Source: Quercus robur (taxonomy: Eukaryota > Streptophyta > Magnoliopsida > Fagales > Fagaceae). Taken from it: a DNA stretch of 64,000 nucleotides. The notes under the pieces are model-generated. The model ran no database searches. It was not told the DNA's origin and worked only from the letters and a program-made list of their open reading frames with translations. This document shows, piece after piece, positions 22,932 through 33,989 of the stretch; position 1 is the stretch's first letter; each line of letters starts with the position of its first letter. The position numbers and the translations under genes are program-made. Where the stretch lies: the NCBI RefSeq assembly GCF_932294415.1, contig NC_065539.1:52347501-52411500 (forward strand), read 5' to 3'.

Positions 22932-23658
22932 TGTGGTGGGTAAAGTCTGTCAGTTGATGTTGGGCCGTAACTCATGTACCAAGCCCAGCCGCGATAAAGA
23001 AGAAAAGGCATGGGCGTAGGATATCCCGTCTCAATCATGATGGGCCGGGCCTGCTAAGGGGCGTCCGAGGAGGAACACCTCCTCGGACTCACCCAGTAAG
23101 CATCCAATTTGCACCCTATACTTAGCGAAAGGTCGCCCAATACGAAGAAACAATGCGTGACACTCAGGAAGGAGGAGGGGACAATCACAACTGCCGCATT
23201 AAATGCCAAGGAACTACTTTTCCAGCCGCATTAATGTGGAAGGGACAGGAACGCAGAATGACCTTGGCCAGTGCAACTCACAGAAAGGAGGGAGGATGAC
23301 CTATGGGACAGGCACTCGAGTGGAGGATCGGATGACTGACAAGTGTAGGGACATGATCTCAGGATGGATGCTATATAAGGGAAGGAGACCCCCATGGAAA
23401 AGGGATCGCAAGCAGAAAGAAGAAAGGATAAAGAAGGAGAAAAGAGAGAGAAGTAGCAGGAACAGCCTCAGGGACCGTTACTCCAAAAGCTCGAAGGAAT
23501 ATCCCTACGTCCAACTGGTTGCATGGCTTGGTCGTAGCTTCGTTTCTCCTGTCAAAGACCTAGTTCTATAACCTGCTCTCTACAAATTCATTGTTGAGGG
23601 ACTTTTGGGCCAGAATCTCCCACCTGTTGGGCCTGAACCCCAAATTCGTCACCTTACA
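22932..23658 (+). repeat. 3' LTR of the young Tat element
   Basis: This LTR is 727 bp, the same length as the 5' copy, and differs from it at two positions by eye. It is preceded by the purine-rich tract and followed by the ATAAC target duplication. Confidence 0.95.
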
Positions 23659-23663
23659 ATAAC

Positions 23664-25229
23664 CATTTAAAAAAAGAAAAAAGAGGAAAAAAAAACTTGC
23701 TGCCAATTAAAAAAAAAAAAATTGTAAAAATTTCTTAATACTTTCTTGTTTAAAAAAACACTTTTTAATACTCACTTACTTAGTTTGAAAACCAACAAAC
23801 AATGTTTTAGAAATTTATTTTTACTATGTTATTCTTAAGTTTTATTTCTACTTAAACTTAGGGTATAGGGATATATTTGAACCACATAAAAGATCAGTTC
23901 AAATAAGAGAATCCTGTTATAAATACTATTAATTGCTCAAATAATTGATAAATACGTTCAAATATATAATTGTGTTTTGACATGAGCTCAAATTCTCACT
24001 TCCAAATTAGGGATTAACTCAAATAAAAACCAAAGGTTAGAAGAGGCAGAGAAAGAGAACTTGTGATGAGATGGGGAACTTTAAAAACATAACACCAAAC
24101 ACAACCCAAAGTAAAGATATTAAAAAATATAAAAAATTATCAACTTAAAGTGGAGAGAGAGAGAGAGAGAGAGAATCATGGACCGAATAGACCGAAGTGA
24201 ACTGAAATAGACCAAAGTGGACCGAATAAACCAAGGTGGACCAAAATTGACTAAAACGGACCGAAATGCTACATTGATATGGCTCAATAGGATTGTAACA
24301 ATAATAAATAATATACTTCATCTTTTAGATTTTATATAGAATATAGATGGTTTATATAAATGAAACTTTGCTTTCAAGATTTTTATAAATGCAATAGATA
24401 AGCTTAATTCACTAATGTAATAGATAAGTTTATAATCTTGCCAGATATGTTAAAGGTATCTATATGATTAGTGTGGATGGAAAGTGTTCCATAACAATTC
24501 TAAGATGTACTACTACAAACTGATTTGGCCTTTTCATCCTAATAAAATTTATTGAGTTTTCTTTTGAATAAAAAATAAAATAAAAATATCAAAGTTGAAA
24601 ATAGATATCTCCGTCACACTCTGAATTGGAGTTATCATTTATAATTATACAAATGCTTGGAGAAAAATGTTATTTCGATATACTGAAGAGACTCACCCTT
24701 AAAAATAAAATAAAAAGATAAAAAAGAATAAACTGTGATATTAAAATTATGGGGTATTACATATTCCATATGTGTAACAGTATAAGTGTGTAGAAATTAC
24801 CATAAAATGTGATAGGCGTGTATTTCAGACAGTCTTTTTCTTTAAGTTACACATTTTGGACTTAATATGGTATCTCAGGTTTCAAATAAGATGATAGCAT
24901 GTTCTTTCTCAAAAAAAAAAAAAAAAAAAAATGATGATAGCATGTTTAAAATCACATGTATATATATGTATCAACCACAAAATTCTAACAATAAGACATC
25001 CATTACCATATAAAAAGAAATACTCTGATATGAGATATCATCGCATACATATAACAGACACCAAAACACAAGTCCCATGGTGCCCAACAAATTCTCATCT
25101 TGATTAGTAAATTTAATAATTTCAAGTATTATTCACAAAAACCATCAAAATATCACCTACTGTAGAAGTTTCATCCTAAACTCCTGTTTATGGAAGGGAA
25201 GACTGTCTTCAGGCGAGTCCAGGTAGCAG
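23664..25229. other. AT-rich intergenic DNA with a short minisatellite
   Basis: No gene is seen. A GA run lies near 24150-24173, followed at 24178-24268 by a degenerate minisatellite built on GACCGAA/GACCAAA words of about 11 bp. A poly-A tract lies near 24910-24932. Confidence 0.55.
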
Positions 25230-26040
25230 CTACTCTTCTTTGGCTCCAGGTTTTGCCAATAGTGCCTCCAAGTTCTTGGTGCGTGTATTGACTGCCTCAA
25301 TGTTTTTTTCAATCAGTTGCTCTTGCTCAAGGAGGAGATCCAATTTCTCAATCAACATCCGATTTTGGAAGTAGTTGATTGCCAGAGCCATCCCCGCAAA
25401 GAGTCTAAATGCACTTAGAGCCATCTGAAACAAAGAGTAACTAACCTTAAACCCACGCAATTCAAATAAACCCTTATGGTACCAGATTAACATTGGATGT
25501 ACACAGAAAGGAAGATGCATATACCATTCTAAGATTTCCTGATATTTATACATTTAAGATGCACAAAACTGAGACATCCACCAAACGATAAGATAATAGC
25601 GTATTTAAAACCGCAGACTCAACCATATAACATCCATTACCATATGACAAGATATACTTGAGATCATCATTATTGCATACATATAACAGACACCAATACA
25701 CAATTCCCACAAAATCCAAAAAAATCTCATCTTGATTATTAATTTACTAATTTAAAGTAGGATTTGAAAAAATCATCAAGATCCCACATTACACAACCTC
25801 ATATTAAGCCAAAAGCAGATAAGACCCACTTACAAAAACCCTGAGATATCACCAAAACAACTCCAACCCATTTGCCAAAACTCCCTCATTAAGTCAATTC
25901 TAACAATAATAATAAAAACAAGCACATATGCACATATATACATATAAAACAAATTGACACAAGCATTACACTATAAGAAGAATACTTTAGATCATCATCA
26001 TTGCAGCATATAGTAGACAAGAAAATATCATAAGCACCTA
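24975..26040. repeat. Diverged ~200-bp direct repeats bracketing a small coding exon
   Basis: Three related stretches lie at about 24975-25170, 25605-25795 and 25890-26040. They share CATCCATTACCATAT, GCATACATATAACAGACACC and TCTCATCTTGATTA. The small exon at 25.23-25.42 kb lies between the first two. They are plausibly copies made by local duplication of the gene's 3' flank. Confidence 0.6.
25230..25424 (-). CDS. Unrecognised 64-aa protein with an N-terminal hydrophobic segment
   Basis: I do not recognise this family. The ATG at 25424-25422 directly follows a strong splice acceptor (TTTGTTTCAG on the minus strand), so the start is probably at the head of the second exon. The protein starts MALSAFRLFAGMALAINYFQ, a short hydrophobic, weakly amphipathic stretch. 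A helical, Glu/Leu-rich segment (LIEKLDLLLEQEQLIEKNIE) likely to form a coiled coil follows, ending PGAKEE. A probable leader exon lies near 27065-27115, ending GGAAG before GTGAGT. A TATA-like TATATTTATA lies upstream at about 27135-27147. The layout fits a small single-pass or organelle-membrane protein, but that is inference. Codon use and the splice context argue that it is real. Confidence 0.6.
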   Translation of the reverse strand: MALSAFRLFAGMALAINYFQNRMLIEKLDLLLEQEQLIEKNIEAVNTRTKNLEALLAKPGAKEE

Positions 26041-27049
26041 CTGTTGGAGTTTGTAAGCAACTTTTTCATAAGCAAAGCTTAGGTTATTAAGAGATAACTT
26101 GGATATTATCCCTCAATGACTTGACAATTTGATTCCTTTTTGAATTAGTTGTAACCGCTTGATAATTTGACAACTTGGTATTGGTGTTTTTGTTTTCAGA
26201 ACAAAGTGAAAACAGTTTTCAAAAAAGATTGCTGAAAAATTGTTTTTAGAGTACTCATAATGCAAAAAAAGTGTGTTTGGACCAAGTTTCTTTAATGTTT
26301 TTTCAATACCCAAAACATATAATTGGGTGTTTGGTATGAGGTTGAGTTGTTAAGAAAAAGTTCCACACTTTTTAGTTTTTTCTAACACAACAGTGAATTT
26401 TTATCAAAGAGAGAGAGACTCCCAGTATATCCCTACAGCCCGAGTCCCTCTCTTCCTCAAAAAGATCTGGAGCAAGAACAAGCAAGCTGTGTAATTGTTT
26501 CAAGGTTATATTTTTATTAACCTTCAAAACTTTCAACGAATTGCACCTACTAACCAGTCTCTCAAGAGCTTCAAAATCGACATATCATTGGCAAAGTTAC
26601 TTTTTATCATCAATATCATTCTTAAGTATGTCTAGCTCAGTCACATTCCAAACTTTACTATTTAACTTGTAACTAACCATGCACAGCTTCCCAAAATCCA
26701 AAAATACAACCCACCCACAGATAAATGTATACGTAAACTTACAAAAATGGCATTTCATCAGTAACTCTAAAATATAAAAATCAATACTTTACAGCCCAAA
26801 AGATCATAAAGGAGGGTTTTTTTTTTTTTTTTTTTCTTCACATATATAGGCGCAGATGAAAATGAGGGTTACCGTGAGAGAGAGGCAGAGAGTGAAACCC
26901 AAGTGAAGTAGGTTGCCTAGCTAGAAAGAGTTTGGAGTCACAAATGTACACAGGCCACTTGATTTCCTGTATAGAAGAAATCACGGCAAAACAAATAGGA
27001 AGAGTGTGAGAGAGAGCCACAGACAGAGAGAGAGAGAGAGAGAAACGGC

Positions 27050-27150
27050 GGTGAAATACTCACCTTCCTTGCCGTACAAGAATGTTGCTCGTGAAAGAGA
27101 GAGACAGTGAGGACTGAGGACTGTGACGAGAGTAAGTATAAATATAGTTG
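27050..27150 (-). promoter_or_regulatory. Putative promoter and leader exon of the 64-aa protein gene
   Basis: On the minus strand, TATATTTATAC (about 27136-27147) precedes a leader that ends CGGCAAGGAAG at a GTGAGT donor (about 27059-27064). The matching acceptor is at 25425. Purine runs (GAGAGA) follow inside the intron. The transcript model is inferred and needs RNA support. Confidence 0.4.
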
Positions 27151-27517
27151 TGCTACAACCACAAAAAATTGCATAATTTTGTACTGTTAGCTAAATTTCT
27201 AAATTTCTTTTGTATAAATATAGGCACATGACAAGCCATGACTGATATAAAAATATCTGTAGGTCATGTAGGAATACACCTGCACCAATCACAACTCCTC
27301 ACATGGTAAGTTGTGGCACAAGATTGTACTATTTTCTGTAATCCCAACATTTTCCATATAAATAACGTGGTAGCTAGCTCACAATAATATTATGTCCGCT
27401 TGGGTGGGACTACTAATTTCAAAGAATCAAAAGATTTACAACAATATAAGAAGAGCATTCAAAATTTTCTTTAAAAAAAAAAAAATTGGTAATTAGCATT
27501 CAAAACTTTTTTATTTT

Positions 27518-27679
27518 GTGGGTTTCAGTTAGCTCAACTGGTAAAGTCGCTGATGGTTGTATAAGATATCTGAGGTTTAATCCCCGCTTACACCAAAAAC
27601 TGATTGGTGTCTTACTCTGATGATAATGAGCTATCATTAAGAGCGGACGCTATAGGTTGAAACTCTCTTAAAAAAAAAA
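27518..27679 (+). mobile_element. tRNA-derived SINE (family A), copy 3, intact ends
   Basis: The A box (TTAGCTCAACTGGTAAAG) and B box (GAGGTTTAATCCCC) are spaced as in a tRNA promoter. A body ending in a poly-A tail follows. A 16-bp target duplication, AAAACTTTTTTATTTT, lies at 27502-27517 and 27680-27695. This is the best preserved of the three family-A copies. Confidence 0.9.
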
Positions 27680-27695
27680 AAACTTTTTTATTTTA

Positions 27696-27940
27696 GATGC
27701 TCATTTTTCAAATTAGCGGACCATCTATTTTACATAATGTTTATTAATTTTTTTTAATTGTTTTTCTTTTTTAGACACAATAACAACTATTTACTTTCAA
27801 GATTAGCAAAGAAAGAAAAGTGTTAGTTACACTTTTAGCAACAATAAATATTTACACAATTTTAACTTTGTGTAATGTGGGTAATTTTTTTAATAAAAAT
27901 ATGTAAATGTGACACATTTTTTCTATTATACACCTTGATA

Positions 27941-27982
<42 letters not shown>

Positions 27983-28451
27983 TATATTATTGGGATAAAG
28001 TTTGGCTACAAACTTAATTGTAGCGTATTCTCTAAAAAAAAAAAAAAAAAAACTTATTTAGGCTATCATTTTTACTAAAAAAATTAACATGATTATAAAT
28101 ATCTTTTTTAAAATCTAAGCATTGAATTGCATATTCTTTATATTTCTTAACACACATATTAAATTTCATATAAATTAAATGTAATTTATTATTCTATTTA
28201 TAAAATAACTTTTTGTGTATAATTTTAAATTACAAAAATTTGAAATTTAAATATTTGATTGATGATATAACTATTAATTTTTGTTTATCTGAAAATTTTG
28301 TAAACATGGAAAATAAAAGAAGAAAATTTAGTCAAATGATTGATGTGTCAAAAATCACATTTAATAAAAAGGCATTGAGTGGAGTTGTAGCCTTACACTA
28401 CAACAAAGTTTGTTCCTAAACATTTTCATTATTTTCATTATTATTATTATT
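27696..28451. other. AT-rich intergenic DNA with a TA microsatellite
   Basis: No gene is supported. A TA-dinucleotide run of about 40 bp lies near 27940-27981 and a poly-A run near 28035-28052. Confidence 0.5.
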
Positions 28452-29070
28452 ACTAGTCGCTAACCCGTGCGATGCACGGGAAAACTATTAAAAAATAATA
28501 AAACATGCATATATTAAAAGACAATTTAAAAAAAAAAAAAAAAAAAAAAAACATAAAACTGATGTCACGGGAAATTCAGCCACATAGTAGTAATACATAA
28601 ATCTCTTAAAACCTAAACCTAAACATAAGGACTAAATATATAAACAAACTAACCTTACAAAAGCTGAATTTTATAAGTTAAAATTTATACCGTGCATTGT
28701 AGACCTTGAATGCTTTAGGGCTTCCTACGTCTGGAGAGAGAGAGTTTGCAGAAACCGTGACTTTATATTTCTTAACTTGAGAGAGGGGTAAGGTTGCTAG
28801 GGTTTTGTAGATCTTGAATGCTTTAGGGCTTCCTACGTCTGGAGAAAAAGAGAGTTTGCAGAAACCGTGACTTTATATTTCTTAACTTGAGAGAGGGGTC
28901 CTACGTCTGGAGAAAGAGAGAGTTTGCAGAAACTGTGACTTTATATTTCTTAATTTGAGAGAGGGGTAAGGTTGCTAGGGTTTTGAGGAGTTATAATTTT
29001 TATTTATTTTTTATTTTTTATGCTGACGTGGAAAATTGTGGTGCCAGCAAAAGCTTCGGTTTTATATATA
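28452..29070. repeat. Unclassified repeat carrying a partly triplicated ~100-bp unit
   Basis: The left edge (ACTAGTCGCTAACCCGTGCG, followed by ATGCACGGG) resembles a second stretch at 38899-38929 (ACTAGTTGTAGCCCGCGTGA), which suggests a dispersed element. Inside, a unit with CCTACGTCTGGAG, GTTTGCAGAAACCGTGACTT and CTTAACTTGAGAGAGGGGT occurs three times (28699-28806, 28807-28898 and 28899-28984). Two of the copies end in GCTAGGGTTTT, a telo-box-like word common in plant 5' leaders. The class of the element is not known to me. Confidence 0.5.
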
Positions 29071-29545
29071 TATATAGATTATCCTAGAAAACTATTTTTA
29101 GAGTTCTTTATTGATACCTAAATACACGTTTTAAACCCTGTAAATTAATAATAAAAAAAAAAAAAATCGTCCTTTTTTAAGTCCATCCAAATATCCAATT
29201 AATAAAGGGGCCGCCACTTCCCTTCTATTCATTTTCACTCTTAGCACTAAAAAATAAAATTATTTAATTATTTAATTATTTCATCATCATCATCACTACC
29301 ATGCCCATTGCTGTTATTGTCCAGAAATGAACCTTTTTTTTATTTTTTATCATGGGGTTTATTATTTAATGCGCTCCCTCTAGTTCGAAGCTTTCAATTT
29401 TCACAAGGGGCAACAAGAATGGTAAAATCAGTTGTCGCCCACCACCTGTTTGATGATTTGCTTCTTTGAACTCACACACACTTTTTTGTTTTTGTTTTTG
29501 TAAACTTGGTACGCATCCTTAGTCCACTGTATCATAGCTGTAATC

Positions 29546-30580
29546 ATGACATTTAACTTTTTGAGGAGAAGTATCACCTTCTCATTAGTTGTGAATTCTC
29601 ATTTTTCTTTGAGGGTGTGTCGTTTTTGCTCCAAGGCCTCCACAACAATTCTTTATAAAGAGACAGAGATAACAACACGTTCAGCACCTTCTTTTAGTTA
29701 TTCTAGTAGTCTTCATCTCTCTCCATTGTTTACTGATGATAAAGCTCATTCGGGTAGTTATGATATTGAGCTTGTGGATCATGATACGTGGAGAGTTTCA
29801 TCGGGTTTAGCACAAGCTTGGCAAGGAGTAGATGGTAGTTCTTCATTGGGAACAAATTCTCTTATGGTTGATGAACCAGTTGATTCTTGTTCTCAAGTTG
29901 TTGAGTGTGATCAGGACTTCGATGACATTGATAATATGAGAATTCGTGGTAATCTGTTCTATAAACTTGACCGGGATTCCAAGGAATTTGAAGAGTACAA
30001 TCTTGATTTCCACCGGAGGAAGTCTTCAAATCCAAAGAATGATCGAAAGGAAAGCAAGAAGGCAGCGAAAAAGGATATCCCAAGTGGTAACGTGGCCCCA
30101 AGAGTTGAAAAACTTCCTAAGGTAGTAAGCAACAAAATTGTTAAGTCTCCACTTGATGAAATGGATAATGCTTGTGTTGGTAAGAAGAAGCTAAGGACTC
30201 CGACTTATAATCAACTTACTGATCCTTACCACGAACCTTTTTGCCTGGACATTTACATATCCAAGGCTTCTGTTCGTGCCTGTGTTGTTCACAGGGTGAC
30301 AAGTAAGGTTGTTGCTGTGGCACATTCCATTTCTAAAGATATGAAGTTTGACCTGGCTTCGACTAGGAATGTAAATGCTTGTGGTGCTGTGGGGGCTGTT
30401 CTGGCTCAGAGGGCATTGGCTGATGATATTCATGATGTGGTTTACACTCCAAGGAAGGGGGACAGATTGGAAGGGAAGCTTCAGATTGTGCTTCAATCTA
30501 TCATTGATAATGGTGTTAATGTGAAGGTTAAGCTTAAGCAAAAGAGACCCATAGGAGGTGGTCTGTCATCTACACCTTAG
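29546..30580 (+). CDS. uL18-domain protein with likely organellar presequence
   Basis: This is an intronless 344-aa frame. The N-terminus (MTFNFLRRSITFSLVVNSHF) is rich in Arg, Ser and Phe and lacks acidic residues, as in a mitochondrial or plastid targeting peptide. Residues about 60-220 are hydrophilic and low in conservation, with a Lys-rich run. The C-terminal 110 residues (from PYHEPFCLDIYISKASVRAC to VNVKVKLKQ) form an L18p/L5e fold. It includes AVAHSISKDMKF and the VYTPRKGDRLEGKLQIVLQ helix. Bacterial uL18 binds 5S rRNA in the large ribosomal subunit. Plant members with long N-terminal extensions are annotated as ribosomal L18p/L5e family proteins, and a role in the organelle ribosome is inferred. 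A 5' leader intron cannot be excluded. Confidence 0.82.
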   Translation: MTFNFLRRSITFSLVVNSHFSLRVCRFCSKASTTILYKETEITTRSAPSFSYSSSLHLSPLFTDDKAHSGSYDIELVDHDTWRVSSGLAQAWQGVDGSSSLGTNSLMVDEPVDSCSQVVECDQDFDDIDNMRIRGNLFYKLDRDSKEFEEYNLDFHRRKSSNPKNDRKESKKAAKKDIPSGNVAPRVEKLPKVVSNKIVKSPLDEMDNACVGKKKLRTPTYNQLTDPYHEPFCLDIYISKASVRACVVHRVTSKVVAVAHSISKDMKFDLASTRNVNACGAVGAVLAQRALADDIHDVVYTPRKGDRLEGKLQIVLQSIIDNGVNVKVKLKQKRPIGGGLSSTP

Positions 30581-31523
30581 AACTTAGAAGCATGGTTGTT
30601 CAATTTGTTCTTTATAGCTAGTCTAGTCAGTTGTCAACTGAGTCTCTACTCTTTAATTTTACTTCTTTATTTGAAACTGGCTCTGATTGCTTTCTGATGT
30701 GAACTGTTATAGTTTGATCTGACCATCATGAGACAGTTCATAGAAGTGTAGTTTTGTTAACCTCTCTCTGCTCTACAACTAAACACAAGATGAGAGGAAT
30801 TTAGCGGACCGTGGTTGCATGATTCTGTTGTAGGCTCAGTTATTTTAATTGTTAGGGTGTTCTGTATTGTTTTGCATCACATCTTCTACAATAATTTGGT
30901 GTTCTTGGACTTGTTCTTTGTAAAGTATGAATAACAATCAAATCTTTCTTAATTGCGGCCCATACATCGTTACATGGTTTTGAACTTTGATTTCTAATAT
31001 AATTGCTTTATATATTTTTGTTATCCTATCTGGATAGATCACTAACCATACCATTATCCACATTTCCACCACAATATCAAATACCATAACTTAGTGATAT
31101 AAGACACTTGTTTTAGCCCATAACATAGAGTAACAGCCGGCCTGATTGATCCAGCTGCATTTTGGCCATGGCCAATTTAACAAGAGCAATGCTTCTTCTT
31201 TTTTTTCAGAACTTTTTAAAGTGGTAAGTTGTAATTGGAGTAACTACACTTTCACATAGTCTCATATTATTGACACAACTTTATTATAAGCCAATCAAAA
31301 TAGATGATATCATCAGTGTAGAAAAAAAATTATGTCCCTAGATTTATTGTTTGAATCAATGCCATATTCGAACAGGATTGAAAACCAAGATGATTGCACA
31401 TATATTAACTGAAATGCGGCACATAAAATGATTATTATTAGCAAGAAGCACAAACTAACTCAATTCAACAATAAAGAACCAACATCCTCAAACTATATTA
31501 AAAACTAACAAAAATCAAAATCA
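30581..31523. other. Shared 3' flank of the uL18 and FdC1 genes
   Basis: The two genes converge here. The stretch holds their 3' UTRs and AT-rich spacer. No further gene is seen. A poorly bounded MITE-like segment at about 31205-31340 shows no clean terminal repeats. Confidence 0.5.
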
Positions 31524-31964
31524 TTAGTCATTAGCTGTTGCTAATTGCAAAGAAAGCAGCTCATCCTCAGGAATAGTTCTAATGTGACAATCCGAGCGTG
31601 GATAAGCTGCACATAAAAGTGCATAACCTCGCTCCACCACATCATCACTAAGCATACCATCACTCTGATCAACTGAGCCACTCAAAAGCCGAGCTGGGCA
31701 AGTCATGCATACCCCAAGCTTGCAGTCATGTGGGACAGACAGGCCAGAGTCAAGTGCCTTGGCTAGAATGGTCTCGTCTGGTTCCACTTCTAGCTGGGTA
31801 GTTTGACCCTCGTGCTCAATGACCACTTTGTATGATCGAACAATATGTGAAGAGAGCCGGGATGGTTTGATTTTGTGATGAAATGCAGTAGCAGAAAGCT
31901 TGGTGGGGTGGTTGTGTCTTGGTAGAAAGAGTGTAGGAGATGGAGTGAAGTGAAGGGTTGCCAT
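31524..31964 (-). CDS. FdC1: Chloroplast ferredoxin C1 (FdC1), [2Fe-2S]
   Basis: This is an intronless 146-aa frame. Residues 1 to about 43 form a Ser/Thr/His/Arg-rich, acid-free transit peptide (MATLHFTPSPTLFLPRHNH). The ferredoxin fold follows (YKVVIEHEGQTTQLEVEPDE). The cluster ligands are Cys81, Cys86 and Cys89 (CKLGVCMTC) and Cys118 (LLCAAYP). The C-terminal extension ending LLSLQLATAND matches FdC1 proteins rather than classical photosynthetic ferredoxins. FdC1 sits in the stroma, can take electrons from photosystem I and has an altered potential relative to leaf ferredoxin; this is family knowledge. All four ligands and the full length are present, so the gene looks functional. Upstream lies a TTTTTG-repeat tract of unknown effect. 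Confidence 0.93.
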   Translation of the reverse strand: MATLHFTPSPTLFLPRHNHPTKLSATAFHHKIKPSRLSSHIVRSYKVVIEHEGQTTQLEVEPDETILAKALDSGLSVPHDCKLGVCMTCPARLLSGSVDQSDGMLSDDVVERGYALLCAAYPRSDCHIRTIPEDELLSLQLATAND

Positions 31965-32525
31965 GTTTTTGTTTGAGGAGGAAGCGGAGGGGGTTTGTGT
32001 GTTTTTGGAGTGCTAAGGAGGCGTGTGGTGTCTGAGAGGATAAGGTTTTGTCATTTTTTGTTTTTGTTTTTGTTTTTGTTTTTGTTTTTTTTTTTTGTTT
32101 TTTTTTTTTTGTTTTGTTTCTTAAGCTTGCAAATAAGTTTTTTACTTTTGCTTCATTTTTCTAAAGTAACAATAAAAAAAGGGCCTTTCAAAACAAAAAA
32201 AATAAAATGAAAAGGCTTTGCTTCTAAGTATTTTTAACACATACGGGGAGTATATGAGTGTGAGTTAAAAAAATTTAAAACTTGTGCTGTGTATCCAAGA
32301 GTTAGGTCATTTTGGATATACACCACTGTAAATTTCTTTAAAAAATATTTTTTTCCTTTCCCCTCGTGTGTGTTAAAAATACTTAGTATTCTCAAAAGAA
32401 AAGTCTTTGCTTCATATTTCCATCTACATTAGTATAATCTGGCTATTAACTTATTACATTTTCGTCTACACTAAAAATTAATTGGTGTCTTATCCAGTGA
32501 TAAAGAATAATTATTATGAAGTTAA

Positions 32526-32565
<40 letters not shown>

Positions 32566-32722
32566 TTTGTCACCTTCTTTGGTAGGGATTGGACTGAAAA
32601 TTGAATTTTATTATACCAAATAAAATTTGGAGAAACTATAGTATTGCCTGTATTGGTGTCTAAAATTTAAGTCACGTTTTATTTTAATTCTTCAAAATTT
32701 AAGAAATTTAAAATATATTATC
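31965..32722. other. Upstream region of FdC1 and intergenic DNA
   Basis: The stretch holds the FdC1 leader/promoter side (about 31965-32040), a TTTTTG tandem tract at 32050-32120, a SINE family-A 3' fragment at about 32460-32520 (AATTGGTGTCTTATCCAGTGA) and a TA run near 32530-32563. No other gene is seen. Confidence 0.5.
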
Positions 32723-33498
32723 TGTAGGGATAAGAGCCCAAGATCATATATTAGGCTTTGAACTTTGTTCGAAGATATTGATAGGTTTGAGAAGGAATAA
32801 ACAGTTATTAGGAGTTCCCAGTTAAAGTCTCATAAGTAGGGGACAAGAGGAGGACGATCCGAGGAGTAACTCCTCCTCGGATATGATGAATGCAACTCAG
32901 ATATGTATTCCGATAATTAAAGTGACCCTCCAAAAAGCTCCCATGATAAGAATGTGCCTTACAGGCATACTAGAAAGAAGGAAACCCAAAAATATCTAAG
33001 GGAAAGCTGCTACCACTGCATTAAATGCACTACAACTACTTTTCTAACTGCATTTATGTAGAGAAGACCTCCAAATAGTGTTGCCTTGGCCACCACAACT
33101 CATAGAAAGTTAGAGAGGCTGTCTGATGGGATGAGTACTCAAGTAGGGACTCGGATTATCAACAAGTGTAAGACCAAGATAACTTAAAGAGGGCTATATA
33201 ATGTGAGAGATCCTCCATGAGAAAAAGATCAGAAAAATAGAGAAAAACACTGTAGTAATTTAAATTATCTTTGTATCCATCTGTAATTAATCTATATAAA
33301 GGGGGACCTCCTCGGATTGAAAGTATATTAAAATCAACTCTCTTATTTGTGTTTGAATGTCATTCAAATCAAACCTATCCATTGTTCAATTCATTAGGGC
33401 CTAGTTCTTCGACCCACTCTCTACAAATTTATTGTATTGGGCTCATTGGGCCAATATCCCATACGTTTTGGGCTTGGACTGTAAATCGAGACCCTACA
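32723..33498 (+). mobile_element. Solo LTR with exact 5-bp target duplication (TTATC)
   Basis: This is a 776-bp TG...CA unit with TTATC at 32718-32722 and 33499-33503. A CTATATAATG box lies near 33194-33203. A hairpin with arms ATCCGAGGAG and CTCCTCGGAT is at 32857-32882. The terminal block ACCCACTCTCTACAAATTTA is near 33412-33431. It is clearly akin to the young Tat element's LTR in layout but AT-richer and older. No internal region remains. Confidence 0.88.
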
Positions 33499-33989
33499 TT
33501 ATCAAATTAGTTTAATGTAGCATTATTGCTATAATACATCATCATCATGTGAGTTTATTGAATTTTTCCACATATTATAATGTTAAGATTATCAAATGAT
33601 TAATTTGGTAAGTTAACAACTTTTTGAAGACTAAATAAGAGTTTTTCAAATTTCAGAAACTAAAATATAATCTTACCTAATTTTTAGGAATGAAATGTAT
33701 ATTTTTGCCATAAAATATTATTGAATGAACAAAGAAGAAGTTGGCAATGGAAGACAAGTTGTGTAGTAAATCAGATGAGCTTCAAAAGATGGAGGACATC
33801 CTAAATCAAGAATCATAGTCAGCAAATAAATAAAAACAAAAATCAAAGATCATGTATTTGATAAATTCGAATTCAAATAATAGTTTTTCTTTTTCATGTT
33901 ACAACTATCATTAGTGGGAGTAATGCTATACTTCTTTCTGAAAAACGAGAAAGGGTGGCTCACAAATATTAGAGGTGAAATTGGTTTAA

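Larger units (their letters stand above)
12682..23658 (+). mobile_element. Young, nearly whole Ty3/Gypsy element of the Tat lineage
   Basis: The element is 10,977 bp long. Its two 727-bp LTRs are bounded by TG...CA and flanked by ATAAC at 12677-12681 and 23659-23663. A primer-binding site starting TGGCGCCG follows the 5' LTR; these 8 bases match the 3' end of tRNA-Asp. A purine-rich tract (TTTTGAGGGGCTA) precedes the 3' LTR. In order it holds gag, protease, RT with two RNase H domains and integrase, an 81-bp tandem array, and a block of antisense open frames. The second, archaeal-type RNase H is a known Tat-lineage trait. The LTRs differ at 2 of 727 positions, so insertion is recent, probably well under a million years ago. 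About two interruptions separate the coding blocks. Some Tat relatives are known to use read-through or splicing, so these may not all be damage. Confidence 0.95.

Noticed and set aside
27518-27600. tRNA gene
   Set aside because: A and B boxes are present, but acceptor and anticodon stems do not form. The unit has a poly-A tail and target duplications, so it is a SINE.
31995-32210. 71-aa Phe/Leu-rich frame
   Set aside because: It is translated from the TTTTTG tract upstream of FdC1 and is low-complexity only.
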